Shown piece by piece: positions 16,298-24,673 of a DNA stretch of 64,000 nt. Numbering within the stretch: position 1 is the first letter of the stretch; every line of letters begins with the position of its first letter. The notes under the pieces were generated by a model. The model ran no database searches and was not told the DNA's origin. It saw only the letters and a program-made list of their open reading frames with translations. This DNA comes from Gammaproteobacteria bacterium (GTDB lineage Bacteria > Gemmatimonadota > Gemmatimonadetes > Longimicrobiales > Gaopeijiaceae), in the NCBI GenBank assembly GCA_028819075.1, contig JAPPMM010000043.1, positions 186,001 to 250,000 on the forward strand, written 5' to 3'. Position numbers and translations under genes: made by a program.

Positions 16298-17098
16298 CTA
16301 TCTCTGCGATGCGATGAACTGCACGATCGCCTCGAGTTCGGCCGCCGGGATGTTCCCGAACATCGGGGGCATTATCCCGAGCATCTGCTCGAATCCCTCG
16401 GCCGCCGACGCGGTGGGATCGAGGATGGAGGTCCGGATTTCATCGGCGGTCAGGCGAGATCCCATGCCCTCGTAGGACGGCCCCAGCGGCGAGGGCCCGC
16501 TGATCGCGTGGCAGGTGGCGCAGGTGTACCGGGTCAGAAGCTCTTCCGGGTCGAGAGGCCCGGTCGGACCCAGCACGGGAGCGGCAGGCGCAGCCGCCGC
16601 CAGGCCGCCGGCGGATACCGCGCCACCGTCGTCCGCGAAATCCGCCCCCGTAACCGTGACCTCCCCTCCCAGGGACTGCAGGTAGGCCACCAGCGCCCAG
16701 ATCTGCACGGACGAGAGGGTGCGGCTCGCGTCCAGCATGATCGGCGCGAACCCTTCCACCAGGTAGGCGTTGGGGTCCACCATGGACGTATGCAGGTACT
16801 GCTTGCAGTCCTCGCCCGGCACGCGGTTCGCGCAGCGCTCGCCGATGAGCCCGGTCCCCGCATGATCGGTGAGCAGGTTAGGGGCGCGCTCGCCCAAGCC
16901 GTGGCAGGCCGTGCAACCACCGCCGCCATTGTACAGCTCCTCGCCCGCCGCGATCAGCTCCTCGGGGGTGACGTCGTCCGACAACACCAGGTCCTCGGGC
17001 ACATCCGACTGGAGCTGCGGGATGGCGTTGGCGACCCAGGTGAACACGCCCAGGCAGCCTATCACAACGGCCAGGATACTCAGGTTGGTCTTTAGCAT
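16298..17098 (-). CDS. Membrane-anchored dihaem cytochrome c
   Basis: 266 residues with one N-terminal anchor helix (about 6-26) and two class I cytochrome c domains, CTACH at 62-66 and CATCH at 193-197. They are separated by an Ala/Gly/Pro-rich linker (about 150-175). Conserved Met ligand segments occur after each (PIMLDAS and IMPPMFG). It starts 9 nt after the CydA-like stop, so the two are almost certainly co-translated. It is the best candidate for the direct electron acceptor of the CydA-like subunit. Confidence 0.8.
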   Translation of the reverse strand: MLKTNLSILAVVIGCLGVFTWVANAIPQLQSDVPEDLVLSDDVTPEELIAAGEELYNGGGGCTACHGLGERAPNLLTDHAGTGLIGERCANRVPGEDCKQYLHTSMVDPNAYLVEGFAPIMLDASRTLSSVQIWALVAYLQSLGGEVTVTGADFADDGGAVSAGGLAAAAPAAPVLGPTGPLDPEELLTRYTCATCHAISGPSPLGPSYEGMGSRLTADEIRTSILDPTASAAEGFEQMLGIMPPMFGNIPAAELEAIVQFIASQR

Positions 17099-17107
17099 CT
17101 GCCTCCC

Positions 17108-18949
17108 CTATCCCTCGCTGGGTGCCGGCTGAAGGTCGCTCTGGATCCCGCCCGCGGCCGAGGTCCGGCCCGCCGACGATATCACGGGTTTCTCGGCCAG
17201 CGAGCCCAGCCAGAAGATGAAGGCCACCAGCCCGAAGAAGATGAGCACGCAGGCCGAGATGACCACCGACGAATAGCCCAGCGCCGGAGTGGCCGCCCAG
17301 GGGCTGGTGTCGCGAATGACCTCGAAGACGTGCCAGTGCTGGCGGATGCCGCTGCGCGCGAAGCCCATGAGGCCCATCAGCCAGGTGAAGGTCACCGCCA
17401 GGATGAAGAGGGCGTACTGCGAGCGCTGCGGCATGCGGCCCCACTGGATCTCGCCTCTCGAGGTGGCGCCCCGCAGCATCAGCAGGTCGATGGTGATCAC
17501 GCCGATGATGCACGCGAGCACCGTGAGCACCTGGTAGACCGAGAAGCCGATGCGCACGAGGGTCGGCACCATGTAGCCGTAGATCCCGTAGAACAGCACG
17601 ATCGCCGAGGCCACCACGAAAATGGCGCCTTGCACGATCGTTCCCGTGCGCGCCCACGGCACCACCGGTTCCTTGTTGGCGCGCCGGTAGAGCAGGAACG
17701 ACAGGAAGGTGGTCAGGATCATGAAGTTGACCGCTGTGTTCTTGCCGCTCATCAGCCCGAGGACGCTCAGGAAGGGGTGGTGCGTGCCGCCCATCGCCGC
17801 GAACTCCTCGCGGCTGGCGATCATGGTGTTGGGCGTCGCCCATACGATCACGCCCACGATGAGCACGGCGAGCATGTACTTCGTGTAGGGCATGAAGCGC
17901 TCCGCCCCGGGTATTCGGCCCATCCCCACCCACAGGTAATAGTTGCCGGCGAGGAACAGAATCCCGATCAGGAAGGCCTGGATGATCCACAGCCAGCTCA
18001 TGAAGCCGCCCATCATGGTGATGCCCATCTGCTGGTTGAACTCGTAGATCTCGCGGCCCAGCCAGTAGCCCGCGAAGGGCAGAACGATGAGCGCGCCGAT
18101 TGCGATCATGTTGCCCACGTAGCCCATCCAGTCGTAGTGCGCCCGCTCCTCGTCGCTCTTTGCGGCCAGGAAGCGGTACGCCGCGTAGGCGCCGACCACC
18201 GCCCCGCCGAACACGACGTTGGCGATCAGCCGGTGGATGTTGATCGGCATCCAGGTCGCGTTGGTGAGCGCCGCCCACAACTGGACCATCTGCGGAGCCG
18301 TGTCGACGGTGACGTCGGCCGGCGGGCTCATCATGTAGGTCAGCCAGCCGTTGGCGATGAACATGACGATCGTGCCCCACACGTTCAGGGCGATGCCCAG
18401 CCCCCAGTGGAACCACTTCGCGCGCCCCTGCTTCCAGCGGTCCCAGCCGTAGTAGTACAGGTACAGCGTGAAGGACTCGAAGAAGAAGAGCCCCACGTAG
18501 ATCCACATCGACAGGTTGAAGATCTGCGCGAGATAGCTGAACAGGGTCGGGTAGATGGTGACCAGCAGGAAGAGCAGGATGCCGCCCCAGATGGCGGTGG
18601 CCGAGTACGCGACCAGCAGAAGCCGGGTGAACTCCTTGGACAGCTTGTCGTAGCGCTCGTCGCCGCCGAACATGCCGATGGCCTCGGTGACCACCGCGAA
18701 CATGGGCACGCCCAGCACGAACGCGGCGAAGAGCAGGTGCACCTGGGCCGCGATCCACACGGCCGCCCGCCCGCCGATGACCGGGAAGTCGCCGTAGTCG
18801 CGCCCGGCGGGCACCTGGGCGAACGCGGGCTCCGCCATCACCAGGAGGGCGAGCGCACCCAGCAGAAGGATGGGTCCGGCGCCGGAGCGCCACGTCATAC
18901 CAGGTTTCGGCACGTTTCTCTCCGAGGTCTTGTCAACTCCGGGGAACAT
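17108..18949 (-). CDS. Cytochrome bd subunit I-like (CydA-like) membrane protein without a CydB partner
   Basis: 613 residues from ATG 18949, which has a GGAGGAAG ribosome site; the start overlaps the radical SAM gene by 17 nt. About 13-14 helices follow an N-terminal extension with a possible cleavable segment (AFAQ, residue 45). His71 in AAQVHLLFA aligns with the first haem ligand of CydA, and WFHWGLG plus MFIANGWLTYM match conserved CydA blocks. The GRQPW signature is replaced by GIRQHWHV (about 534-541). E. coli CydA is about 520 residues with nine helices, so this is a longer, diverged branch. No cydB is present. Three cytochrome c genes follow directly, which suggests quinol:cytochrome c transfer rather than O2 reduction. 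Confidence 0.8.
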   Translation of the reverse strand: MFPGVDKTSERNVPKPGMTWRSGAGPILLLGALALLVMAEPAFAQVPAGRDYGDFPVIGGRAAVWIAAQVHLLFAAFVLGVPMFAVVTEAIGMFGGDERYDKLSKEFTRLLLVAYSATAIWGGILLFLLVTIYPTLFSYLAQIFNLSMWIYVGLFFFESFTLYLYYYGWDRWKQGRAKWFHWGLGIALNVWGTIVMFIANGWLTYMMSPPADVTVDTAPQMVQLWAALTNATWMPINIHRLIANVVFGGAVVGAYAAYRFLAAKSDEERAHYDWMGYVGNMIAIGALIVLPFAGYWLGREIYEFNQQMGITMMGGFMSWLWIIQAFLIGILFLAGNYYLWVGMGRIPGAERFMPYTKYMLAVLIVGVIVWATPNTMIASREEFAAMGGTHHPFLSVLGLMSGKNTAVNFMILTTFLSFLLYRRANKEPVVPWARTGTIVQGAIFVVASAIVLFYGIYGYMVPTLVRIGFSVYQVLTVLACIIGVITIDLLMLRGATSRGEIQWGRMPQRSQYALFILAVTFTWLMGLMGFARSGIRQHWHVFEVIRDTSPWAATPALGYSSVVISACVLIFFGLVAFIFWLGSLAEKPVISSAGRTSAAGGIQSDLQPAPSEG

Positions 18950-20381
18950 CGTCTTCCTCCGGAGTCCCGTCACGCGATGCGGCCGCGGACATCTGGTTGC
19001 GTAGGAAGAAAGGCAGTCGCCTGGAGAAATCAACCGGCATGCCGCGGCGCACCTCCGCCATCACGTCGGCGGTCACACTCGTGTACCCGCGCTTGCGCGC
19101 GAACGACTCGACGCGCTCGGACACCACGCCGCGCACGAAACTGGGCACCACGGACAGGCGCGCGCGCGCCTCTTCGGTCCAGGGAAGCCCCGGGGAGGTG
19201 TCGTCGCCGTACACGACCGCTCGCCGCGGCTCGATCACCGCCCGGTCGCCGGCCGGTTCGTAGGCGCAGGAATCGTCGGGGCCGAGCAGGTCGCCGGTCA
19301 GGGCGTGGGCGCGCGCCCGGCAGCCCCCGCACACCGAACGGTACTCGCAGCGCCCGCACCGCCCGCCCAGTTCGCCGCCCCGCAGCCGGGCGAAGACGGG
19401 AGACGACTCCCACACCTGGCGGAAGGGGGTGGTGGTGAGGTCGCCCGCGACCACCGGCGTGTAGGGACAGGGGGTGACCTTCCCTTCGGGGGTGATGCGG
19501 CAGTAGTGGACGCCGCACGGGCAGCGGGTGCCGTAGTTGAGCAGCGGCGACTCCTCTCCGCCCTCGATCACGTGGCGCATGATCTGCGGCTGGCACTTGG
19601 AGCGCACCATCATGCGGCCCCGGTACTTGCGCTCGAGTTCCACCAGCTCGGCCAGCACCGCCTCGTTCTCTTCCGGAGAGAGGCCCTGCATGCGCTCCCC
19701 GCGCCCGGTCGGAACCAGGAAGTACAGGTTGAACGAGACCGCGCCCCGGCTCTCCGCCCAGGCGGCGATCCCGGCCACCTCCGCCCGGTTGCCCCGGGTC
19801 ACGCTGGTCTGGACGATGAAGTCCAGGCGGTGGGCGGCCAGCCGGTCCACCGCGGCCAGGGTGTCGGAGAGCGCCCCCGACCCGTGGCGGAAGCGGTCGT
19901 GGTAGGTGTCGACCAGCGAGTCCACGCTGACCGCGACCCCCTTCACCCCCGCCTCCATGAGCGACTCGATGCGGTGGTCGGTGAGGCGGGTGCCGTTGGT
20001 GCCCACCACCACGGTGGCCCCGCCGGCGCTCGCCCGGGCGGCGATCTCTTCCAGGTCGTCGCGCAGGAGGGGCTCCCCACCCGAGAGAATGAGCACCGGA
20101 TTCGGGTTGACCTCCAGAACCTGGTCGAGCACCCGATGACATTCCGCGGTGGACAGCTCCGTTTCGGCCAGGTGCCACGCCCCCGCGGAGATGTAGCAGT
20201 GCGCGCACTCCAGGTTGCAGCGCCGGGTGAGATTCCACGCGACGATGTGCGGGAGACCCGGCGCCGCCCCCGAATCCGCCGATACGCCTTCCGCGACCCA
20301 GCGCAGGGAGGGAGTGGTGGAGGGTTCGGAGAAGCCGTCCCGGCCCAGGGTGGGCAGAACGGCGGTGGGCGGACCGGCCAT
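18933..20381 (-). CDS. Radical SAM/SPASM-type enzyme with C-terminal PCP_red-like domain
   Basis: 482 residues from ATG 20381 (TGATG overlap with the Usp gene). The radical SAM cluster motif is C55-x3-C59-x2-C62 in TRRCNLECAHCY, preceded by HIVAWN as in the NirJ/AhbC/AhbD tetrapyrrole enzymes and PqqE-like enzymes. A GGEPLLR block binds SAM. A Cys-rich SPASM-like region (CPCG, CRITPEG, CGRCEYRSVCGGC) should hold extra Fe-S clusters. Residues about 400-449 form a PCP_red-like domain (PWTEEARARL, VPSFVRG, ESFARKRG). The neighbourhood (CydA-like gene, hemA/hemB) favours haem modification, but peptide modification cannot be excluded. Confidence 0.82.
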   Translation of the reverse strand: MAGPPTAVLPTLGRDGFSEPSTTPSLRWVAEGVSADSGAAPGLPHIVAWNLTRRCNLECAHCYISAGAWHLAETELSTAECHRVLDQVLEVNPNPVLILSGGEPLLRDDLEEIAARASAGGATVVVGTNGTRLTDHRIESLMEAGVKGVAVSVDSLVDTYHDRFRHGSGALSDTLAAVDRLAAHRLDFIVQTSVTRGNRAEVAGIAAWAESRGAVSFNLYFLVPTGRGERMQGLSPEENEAVLAELVELERKYRGRMMVRSKCQPQIMRHVIEGGEESPLLNYGTRCPCGVHYCRITPEGKVTPCPYTPVVAGDLTTTPFRQVWESSPVFARLRGGELGGRCGRCEYRSVCGGCRARAHALTGDLLGPDDSCAYEPAGDRAVIEPRRAVVYGDDTSPGLPWTEEARARLSVVPSFVRGVVSERVESFARKRGYTSVTADVMAEVRRGMPVDFSRRLPFFLRNQMSAAASRDGTPEEDDVPRS

Positions 20382-22501
20382 CAAGCTCCTTCTCGCCGCA
20401 TGAACTGCTCGACGGCCGCCTTCGCGTCGGCGGGGCTTACGGTCTTGAAGTCGACGGGGCAGTCGTCCGCCTGCTCGGCCACGTCCCGGATCGGGCAACG
20501 AGTCACCCCGGACGCCTTTGCCTCGTCGATGAACTTGCGCATCTCCGGGGTCAGGCCGTCGACGCCCTCGGCGGCGGCCTTGAGCTGCTTCGTCTGCAGC
20601 TCCCGGAACATGACCAGCATGGTGTCGGTGTCGAAGGTGTCGGCCTCCATCATGGCCTGCTTGTTCTCGTCCATGACCCGCGTGGTGATGCGCCAGAAGT
20701 CGTGGTCGCGGGCGAAGCGCTCCACCGTGTTGCGGGCCAGGGGGCGGGCGATGAGAGGCACCGCGCCCAGCCGGTCGAAGGCCTCCTCGGTCCATACCAC
20801 CGGGTCGGCGGCGGTGCGCGTTCGCTCATGCACGTGCCCGGTGTAGGGGCACGTCACCTCGATGGTCGGGTTGGCGGACACCGAATCGGCGTCGCTGCCC
20901 TCCACCACCGTGCGCTTCATGGCCTCCGCCGCCTTCACTTCGGCCAGGGCGAGCTCCTCGGCCGTGCCGATCCCCATGATGAGCTGCATGTGGGTGGGCA
21001 GCAGCTTTGCGATCGCCTCGTCCAGCCACTTGCTGGTCACCATGGGCAGGGTGGCGCCGGTGTCGCGCCCGGGCTCCAGGACCGGGGGTTCGGCCCCGTT
21101 GGATCCGTTGGCCCGCGCGCCCGGGGCACCGTTCGCCCCTGCTCCATCGGCGGCACTGGATCCGTTGGCGGAGGGCCGGGACGGGTCTTCGCCCGGGCGC
21201 CAGTTCTCCAGCACGTACTCCTCCACCGCCTTGCGGGCGATGCCGAGCGCGAAGGGCGGGACGCGCAGGATGCGGACCTCCGCCTCCGGAGCCCACTCGA
21301 GCCCCATCTCGCCATCTTCCTCGATCCAGGGAATCTCCTCGGGACGAACGTCGGTGGTGCCGATGAGAAGGATGTTCGCGTTCGACTGCCTGAGCAGGTT
21401 GTGCGCCTGGGACCCCAGGTCCGTGCCCTCGATGCGGTGCGCCCCGTGGCGCGCGAGGATCAGCACGCTGGGATCGACTTCCTCGGCCCACTGCAGGATG
21501 ACCTGGAAGGGCTTGCCGATGAGCACCTGGGTCTCGACTTCGACCTCCGGGTACTCCTCCGCCATGATGCGCGCCCGCTTCACGTTCGCCTGGGCGAGCT
21601 TGAGCAGGCCCTTGTCGATGATGTTGTTGTGAAGCTCCTCCTGCTCCTCGAACTTGAAGATCTTCGAGGCCTGCACCGAGAGCACGTCCTTGATGTTGCC
21701 GAAGACCGCGTGATGGTATTCGACATCGAAGGATGAGCCCACGTAGAGCTTCGCGCCGTACTCCGACGCCATCTCCAGGGCGAGGCGCATGGCCTTGTAG
21801 CTGTACGCGGAGCCGTCCACGCACACCATGAAGCTGCCCCCGGCGAGCGGCCGTTCGTTCCGCACCACGAAGGCATCCTTTTCCACTTTCTGCAGCACGC
21901 GCGCCACCACGCCGCCGAGCTGCGAGTAGGGCTGATAGCCGATCCCGTGCGCCCCGATCACCATCAGGTCGTAGGCGCGGCCACTCGATCCCGCCAGCTT
22001 CTCGTCGTGATCCTCGTCCTCCGCGACGATGCGGCCGTCATCGCCCAGGCGCACGTCGCTGCGCACCTTGTCGCCCCCGTCGTAGCTCGAGGCGATGTTG
22101 GGGTCGAAGCCGATGAGGCTCGGCAGGTGGCCCTCCCCCGAATTCACCTCGCTCACCAGCTCCTCGTAGTTGATGCCCTCCAGAAGCTGCCGCGTGAGAG
22201 GAACGCCGGCTTTCTGGCACCGCTTGTCCACCTGGTCAAGGAAGGAGTCGGAGATGAGCTGCAGCCCCTTCTCGATCAGCTTGTCGTGGATCTTGCGCTG
22301 GCGCTTGATCTCGGCCTCGGTCTGAAACTGGGCGGGGAGGCCGGTCTCCAGCTGGCGGAAGCGGATGTCGTGCAGGCGTGCGGCGTAAACGTGGTTTCCG
22401 GTGATGCGGCCCTCGGAACGGTTTGCGAGTTCGATGGCGCGATCCACCGCCCAGTCCGACCAGGGTGAGTTGTCCACCGGCACGAAGATCTCACGGTACA
22501 T
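20381..22501 (-). CDS. Tandem universal-stress-protein domains with two PCP_red-like domains
   Basis: 706 residues. Two UspA-type domains (about 1-217 and 220-378) show IFVPVDNSPWSDWAV at the first start, VIGAHGIG, and ILARHGAHRIEG as nucleotide-loop segments. A first PCP_red-like motif (EWAPEAEVRILRVPPFA, about 401-435) is followed by an Asn/Gly/Ala linker. A helical region and a CPYTGH segment come next, then a second PCP_red-like domain (about 568-615, VVWTEEAFDRLGAVP) and a Cys-containing tail. The ribosome site sits inside a hairpin (22507-22528) and the gene has a long leader. It is co-transcribed with the radical SAM gene. It could be a cytosolic sensor or scaffold for the pathway; unproven. 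Confidence 0.8.
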   Translation of the reverse strand: MYREIFVPVDNSPWSDWAVDRAIELANRSEGRITGNHVYAARLHDIRFRQLETGLPAQFQTEAEIKRQRKIHDKLIEKGLQLISDSFLDQVDKRCQKAGVPLTRQLLEGINYEELVSEVNSGEGHLPSLIGFDPNIASSYDGGDKVRSDVRLGDDGRIVAEDEDHDEKLAGSSGRAYDLMVIGAHGIGYQPYSQLGGVVARVLQKVEKDAFVVRNERPLAGGSFMVCVDGSAYSYKAMRLALEMASEYGAKLYVGSSFDVEYHHAVFGNIKDVLSVQASKIFKFEEQEELHNNIIDKGLLKLAQANVKRARIMAEEYPEVEVETQVLIGKPFQVILQWAEEVDPSVLILARHGAHRIEGTDLGSQAHNLLRQSNANILLIGTTDVRPEEIPWIEEDGEMGLEWAPEAEVRILRVPPFALGIARKAVEEYVLENWRPGEDPSRPSANGSSAADGAGANGAPGARANGSNGAEPPVLEPGRDTGATLPMVTSKWLDEAIAKLLPTHMQLIMGIGTAEELALAEVKAAEAMKRTVVEGSDADSVSANPTIEVTCPYTGHVHERTRTAADPVVWTEEAFDRLGAVPLIARPLARNTVERFARDHDFWRITTRVMDENKQAMMEADTFDTDTMLVMFRELQTKQLKAAAEGVDGLTPEMRKFIDEAKASGVTRCPIRDVAEQADDCPVDFKTVSPADAKAAVEQFMRREGA

Positions 22502-22506
22502 GGCTG

Positions 22507-22528
22507 CCTCGATTCAAGGTTATCGAGG
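22507..22528 (-). promoter_or_regulatory. Hairpin sequestering the ribosome-binding site of the Usp/PCP_red gene
   Basis: A perfect 7-bp stem (CCTCGAT / ATCGAGG) with an 8-nt loop. On the minus strand its 3' arm contains GAGG, which ends 5 nt before the ATG at 22501 and is the only ribosome-site candidate. When folded, the site is buried in the stem. This is seen directly in the sequence; regulation by it is inferred. Confidence 0.6.
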
Positions 22529-22748
22529 GACGAGGCGCTTGTGGTTCAGCCATGCGACGCCGGAGCGGCGGGTACAGGGAGGCCCATCCGAGGGGGCCCT
22601 GCGGGCTGGAAGCGGTCCACTTGGTTGGGCAAGTCAGGCAGGGCCAAGTCCCCGAAGGCGGTCGCCGAAAGGTCGGCGTACATAACATAAGCGGGCACCC
22701 GGGCCCGCTCATCTGATCTCATGTGTCGGCCCCCGCGGAGCCGGGCAA

Positions 22749-22778
22749 ATTATACCGGAAATCGCTTGTCGATGTCAA
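22749..22778 (-). promoter_or_regulatory. Consensus sigma-70-type promoter
   Basis: On the minus strand TTGACA (22778-22773) and TATAAT (22754-22749) are separated by 18 nt. Both hexamers are perfect matches to the housekeeping consensus, which is rare in such GC-rich DNA. Transcription would begin near 22742 and run about 240 nt before the Usp/PCP_red start at 22501, then on into the radical SAM and CydA-like genes. Confidence 0.8.
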
Positions 22779-22850
22779 ACACTGCGGAGGGGTCCGGCAA
22801 CGGCGCATGAAGCGGAAGAATCCACTCCGGGGAATCGCCCCGCTGCCGCG

Positions 22851-23297
22851 TCAGAGATCCCATCCGGCGCGGGCCAGCATCCACAGGTTGATGACGATGA
22901 CGACGATGGCGGTGAGGTAGAACGCTTCGGGAAGCGCGGCGTCGGGTCCGGGCATGAACGCTCCCTCGATCATGCTCGGGAGCCGCAGGGCGTGCAGCGC
23001 CCAGATCCCCCGGGCCAGCCACACGCTGCGCCGAAACCAGAGCCCCCAGAAGACGAGCGCCACGATCGCGGCGCCGAGCAGCAGCCATAGCACGATGGGG
23101 CCCCGGATCGGGTTGACCAGCCCGTTGCGCCACATGGCCACCACGGCGCCCTCGTAGAGCAGCCCGACGTGCAGGTACCAGAAGGCGGCCTGCCGGAACT
23201 TGCGGGTCCGCGCATCCCCGCTTCGCGCATCGGGGCCCTGGCTCTGCTCCTGCCCGGCCGCTCGCCCCTGAGCAAGGTCCTGGCTCGAATCGGTCAC
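22851..23297 (-). CDS. Small polytopic membrane protein
   Basis: 148 residues from a GTG at 23297 that overlaps the stop of the zinc-ribbon gene by 4 nt (GTGA). After a Gln/Gly-rich soluble start, the body has four hydrophobic segments (about 32-50, 60-80, 88-103, 122-140), with RQAAFWYLHVGLLYEGA at the first. No family is recognised. It is tightly coupled to the zinc-ribbon/PCP_red gene and is the last gene before the leader, so it may anchor the cofactor module to the membrane. Longer frames to 23726 are antisense-like and low in hydrophobic signal. Confidence 0.65.
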   Translation of the reverse strand: MTDSSQDLAQGRAAGQEQSQGPDARSGDARTRKFRQAAFWYLHVGLLYEGAVVAMWRNGLVNPIRGPIVLWLLLGAAIVALVFWGLWFRRSVWLARGIWALHALRLPSMIEGAFMPGPDAALPEAFYLTAIVVIVINLWMLARAGWDL

Positions 23298-23746
23298 ATT
23301 CCCTCCAGCCCCAGGTCCGAACGCGCCGTGTCCATGACCTCCGGGGTCATGCGCTCGATGCCCCGTTCGCGGGCGTAGTCGGTGTAGATGCGCTTCACCA
23401 TGCCGCGCACGAAGGACGGCACCCGGCCGAGCCGATCCACCGCCGCCGGGGTCCACTCGACCCGGCCGGGACGGGCGGGAGCGGGGCGCTCCTCCTCCAC
23501 GAAGGCGTCGTCGCGTCCTCCGTCCAGGTTGCCGCGCACCAGCTCCATCGGCTGTTCGGGCACCGTCCGGCCCCCGATCTCGATGCCCATGCTGCTCACC
23601 AGCTGCGTTTCCATGGGGTTGGTGAGCATGGCGATCTCGCGGCCGCAAGCGGAACATTCGAACACCGCCGCCAGGGTGCCGTCTCCGGGCAGTTGGCGCT
23701 CCGCGAAGGCCATGATGTGATCGCACTGGATGCAGAGGAACTTCAT
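23294..23746 (-). CDS. Zinc-ribbon protein with C-terminal PCP_red-like domain
   Basis: 150 residues from ATG 23746, 4 nt inside the Mrp gene end, with a GGAGGAG site. A two-CxxC ribbon (C5IQC8 and C31SAC34) is followed by a Pro/Glu-rich linker and a PCP_red-like domain (about 96-148). The order EWTPAAVDRLGRVPSFVRG, DYARERG, MTPEVMD matches the domain in the two downstream genes. In ChlB/BchB this domain is the C-terminal part of the dark protochlorophyllide reductase. Here it is free-standing. The ribbon may bind zinc or an Fe-S cluster handed over by the adjacent Mrp ATPase; that is inference. Confidence 0.78.
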   Translation of the reverse strand: MKFLCIQCDHIMAFAERQLPGDGTLAAVFECSACGREIAMLTNPMETQLVSSMGIEIGGRTVPEQPMELVRGNLDGGRDDAFVEEERPAPARPGRVEWTPAAVDRLGRVPSFVRGMVKRIYTDYARERGIERMTPEVMDTARSDLGLEGM

Positions 23747-24651
23747 CGGGCTTGCTCCTCCCCCGCCTCTCGGGGTTCGGCGATCCTCCGCGCCAGCGCC
23801 CGGAAGGCGCGCGCGCTCGGCGAATCTTCGCTGGCGACCACGGCGGGAACCCCGCGGTCGGACGCTTCGCCCAGACGGGGATCGAAGGGGATCCGGCCCC
23901 AGATCTCCAGACCGGTGGCTGCGGCCAGGCGGGCGACGCCGTCTCCGGGAAAGAGCGGATCCGAGTAACCGCAGCACGGGCAGACGTATTCGGTCATGTT
24001 CGCCACCAGGCCTACCGTCGGGATTCCCTGCTCGCGCGCCAGACGCGCCGCCCGGGCCACCACCCGGCGGGACATCTCGGACGGAGTCGTCACCAGAAGC
24101 AGCGTCTCGAGTCCCGGCAGGAGCTGGAAGACGCGCTCCATCTTGTCGGTACCCGGAGGCAGATCCATCAGCAGGAAGTCGAGGTCACCCCACGCCACGT
24201 CGGACAGAAACTCGCGCACGGCACCGGTTTCGATGGAACTCTGCCACAGGAAGCCGTCACCGGAGGGCGCCCGCCAGCGCAGCGGAGCGTCGGCCTCGCT
24301 CTGCAGCAGCTCCATCGACATCACCCGGACACCCCCTGCGGCCGGCGCCGGAACCACACCCTCCGCCCCATCCACCAGCCGCTTCCCGGACGCACCCAGC
24401 ATGCGGGCCAGCGACGGGCCGTTCAGGTCCGCGTCCAGCGCGCCGACCGTGCAGCCTTCCGCGGCCAGGGCGGCAGCCAGGTTCGCGGTCACCAGGCTCT
24501 TGCCCACCCCTCCCTTGCCGCTGCCGACGGCGACCAGATTGCGAATCCCGGCCAGCCGGCTGTCGAGCCGCCGCCGCTGGCCCCTGATCTGATCCACGAG
24601 CAGGTCGCCCGTCTGCGATTCCACCTCGTGGTAGGTGCGGATCTTTCTCAT
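23743..24651 (-). CDS. Mrp/NBP35-family Fe-S carrier ATPase
   Basis: 302 residues from ATG 24651. The deviant Walker A GSGKGGVGKS lies at about residues 44-53, followed by DADLNGPSLARMLG, MDLPPGT and the cluster-binding CPCCG (CxxC) in MTEYVCPCCG. The usual N-terminal MIP18/DUF59 domain of bacterial Mrp is absent and is replaced by a 40-residue charged leader. Family members bind and transfer [4Fe-4S] clusters. It heads the minus-strand block and overlaps the zinc-ribbon gene by 4 nt, so its client may be the radical SAM enzyme or the PCP_red proteins. Confidence 0.85.
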   Translation of the reverse strand: MRKIRTYHEVESQTGDLLVDQIRGQRRRLDSRLAGIRNLVAVGSGKGGVGKSLVTANLAAALAAEGCTVGALDADLNGPSLARMLGASGKRLVDGAEGVVPAPAAGGVRVMSMELLQSEADAPLRWRAPSGDGFLWQSSIETGAVREFLSDVAWGDLDFLLMDLPPGTDKMERVFQLLPGLETLLLVTTPSEMSRRVVARAARLAREQGIPTVGLVANMTEYVCPCCGYSDPLFPGDGVARLAAATGLEIWGRIPFDPRLGEASDRGVPAVVASEDSPSARAFRALARRIAEPREAGEEQAR

Positions 24652-24673
24652 GGTACCGGGACTGCGCAGCCGA

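Larger units (their letters stand above)
22502..22850 (-). other. 349-bp non-coding leader and promoter region upstream of the Usp/PCP_red gene
   Basis: There is no convincing gene here. The stretch contains a near-consensus promoter (22749-22778), a transcript leader of about 240 nt, hairpins at 22690-22709 (AGCGGGC / GCCCGCT) and near 22665-22680 (CGCCGA / TCGGCG), and the hairpin over the ribosome site at 22507-22528. The upstream gene ends at 22851, so the 22690-22709 hairpin may also end its transcript. The layout suggests post-transcriptional control, but I could not match it to a known riboswitch class. Confidence 0.55.

Noticed and set aside
18933..23746. Photosynthesis gene cluster suggested by the PCP_red-like domains
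   Set aside because: There are no bch, puf, crt or chlL/N genes. The domain is attached to Usp, radical SAM and zinc-ribbon proteins instead.
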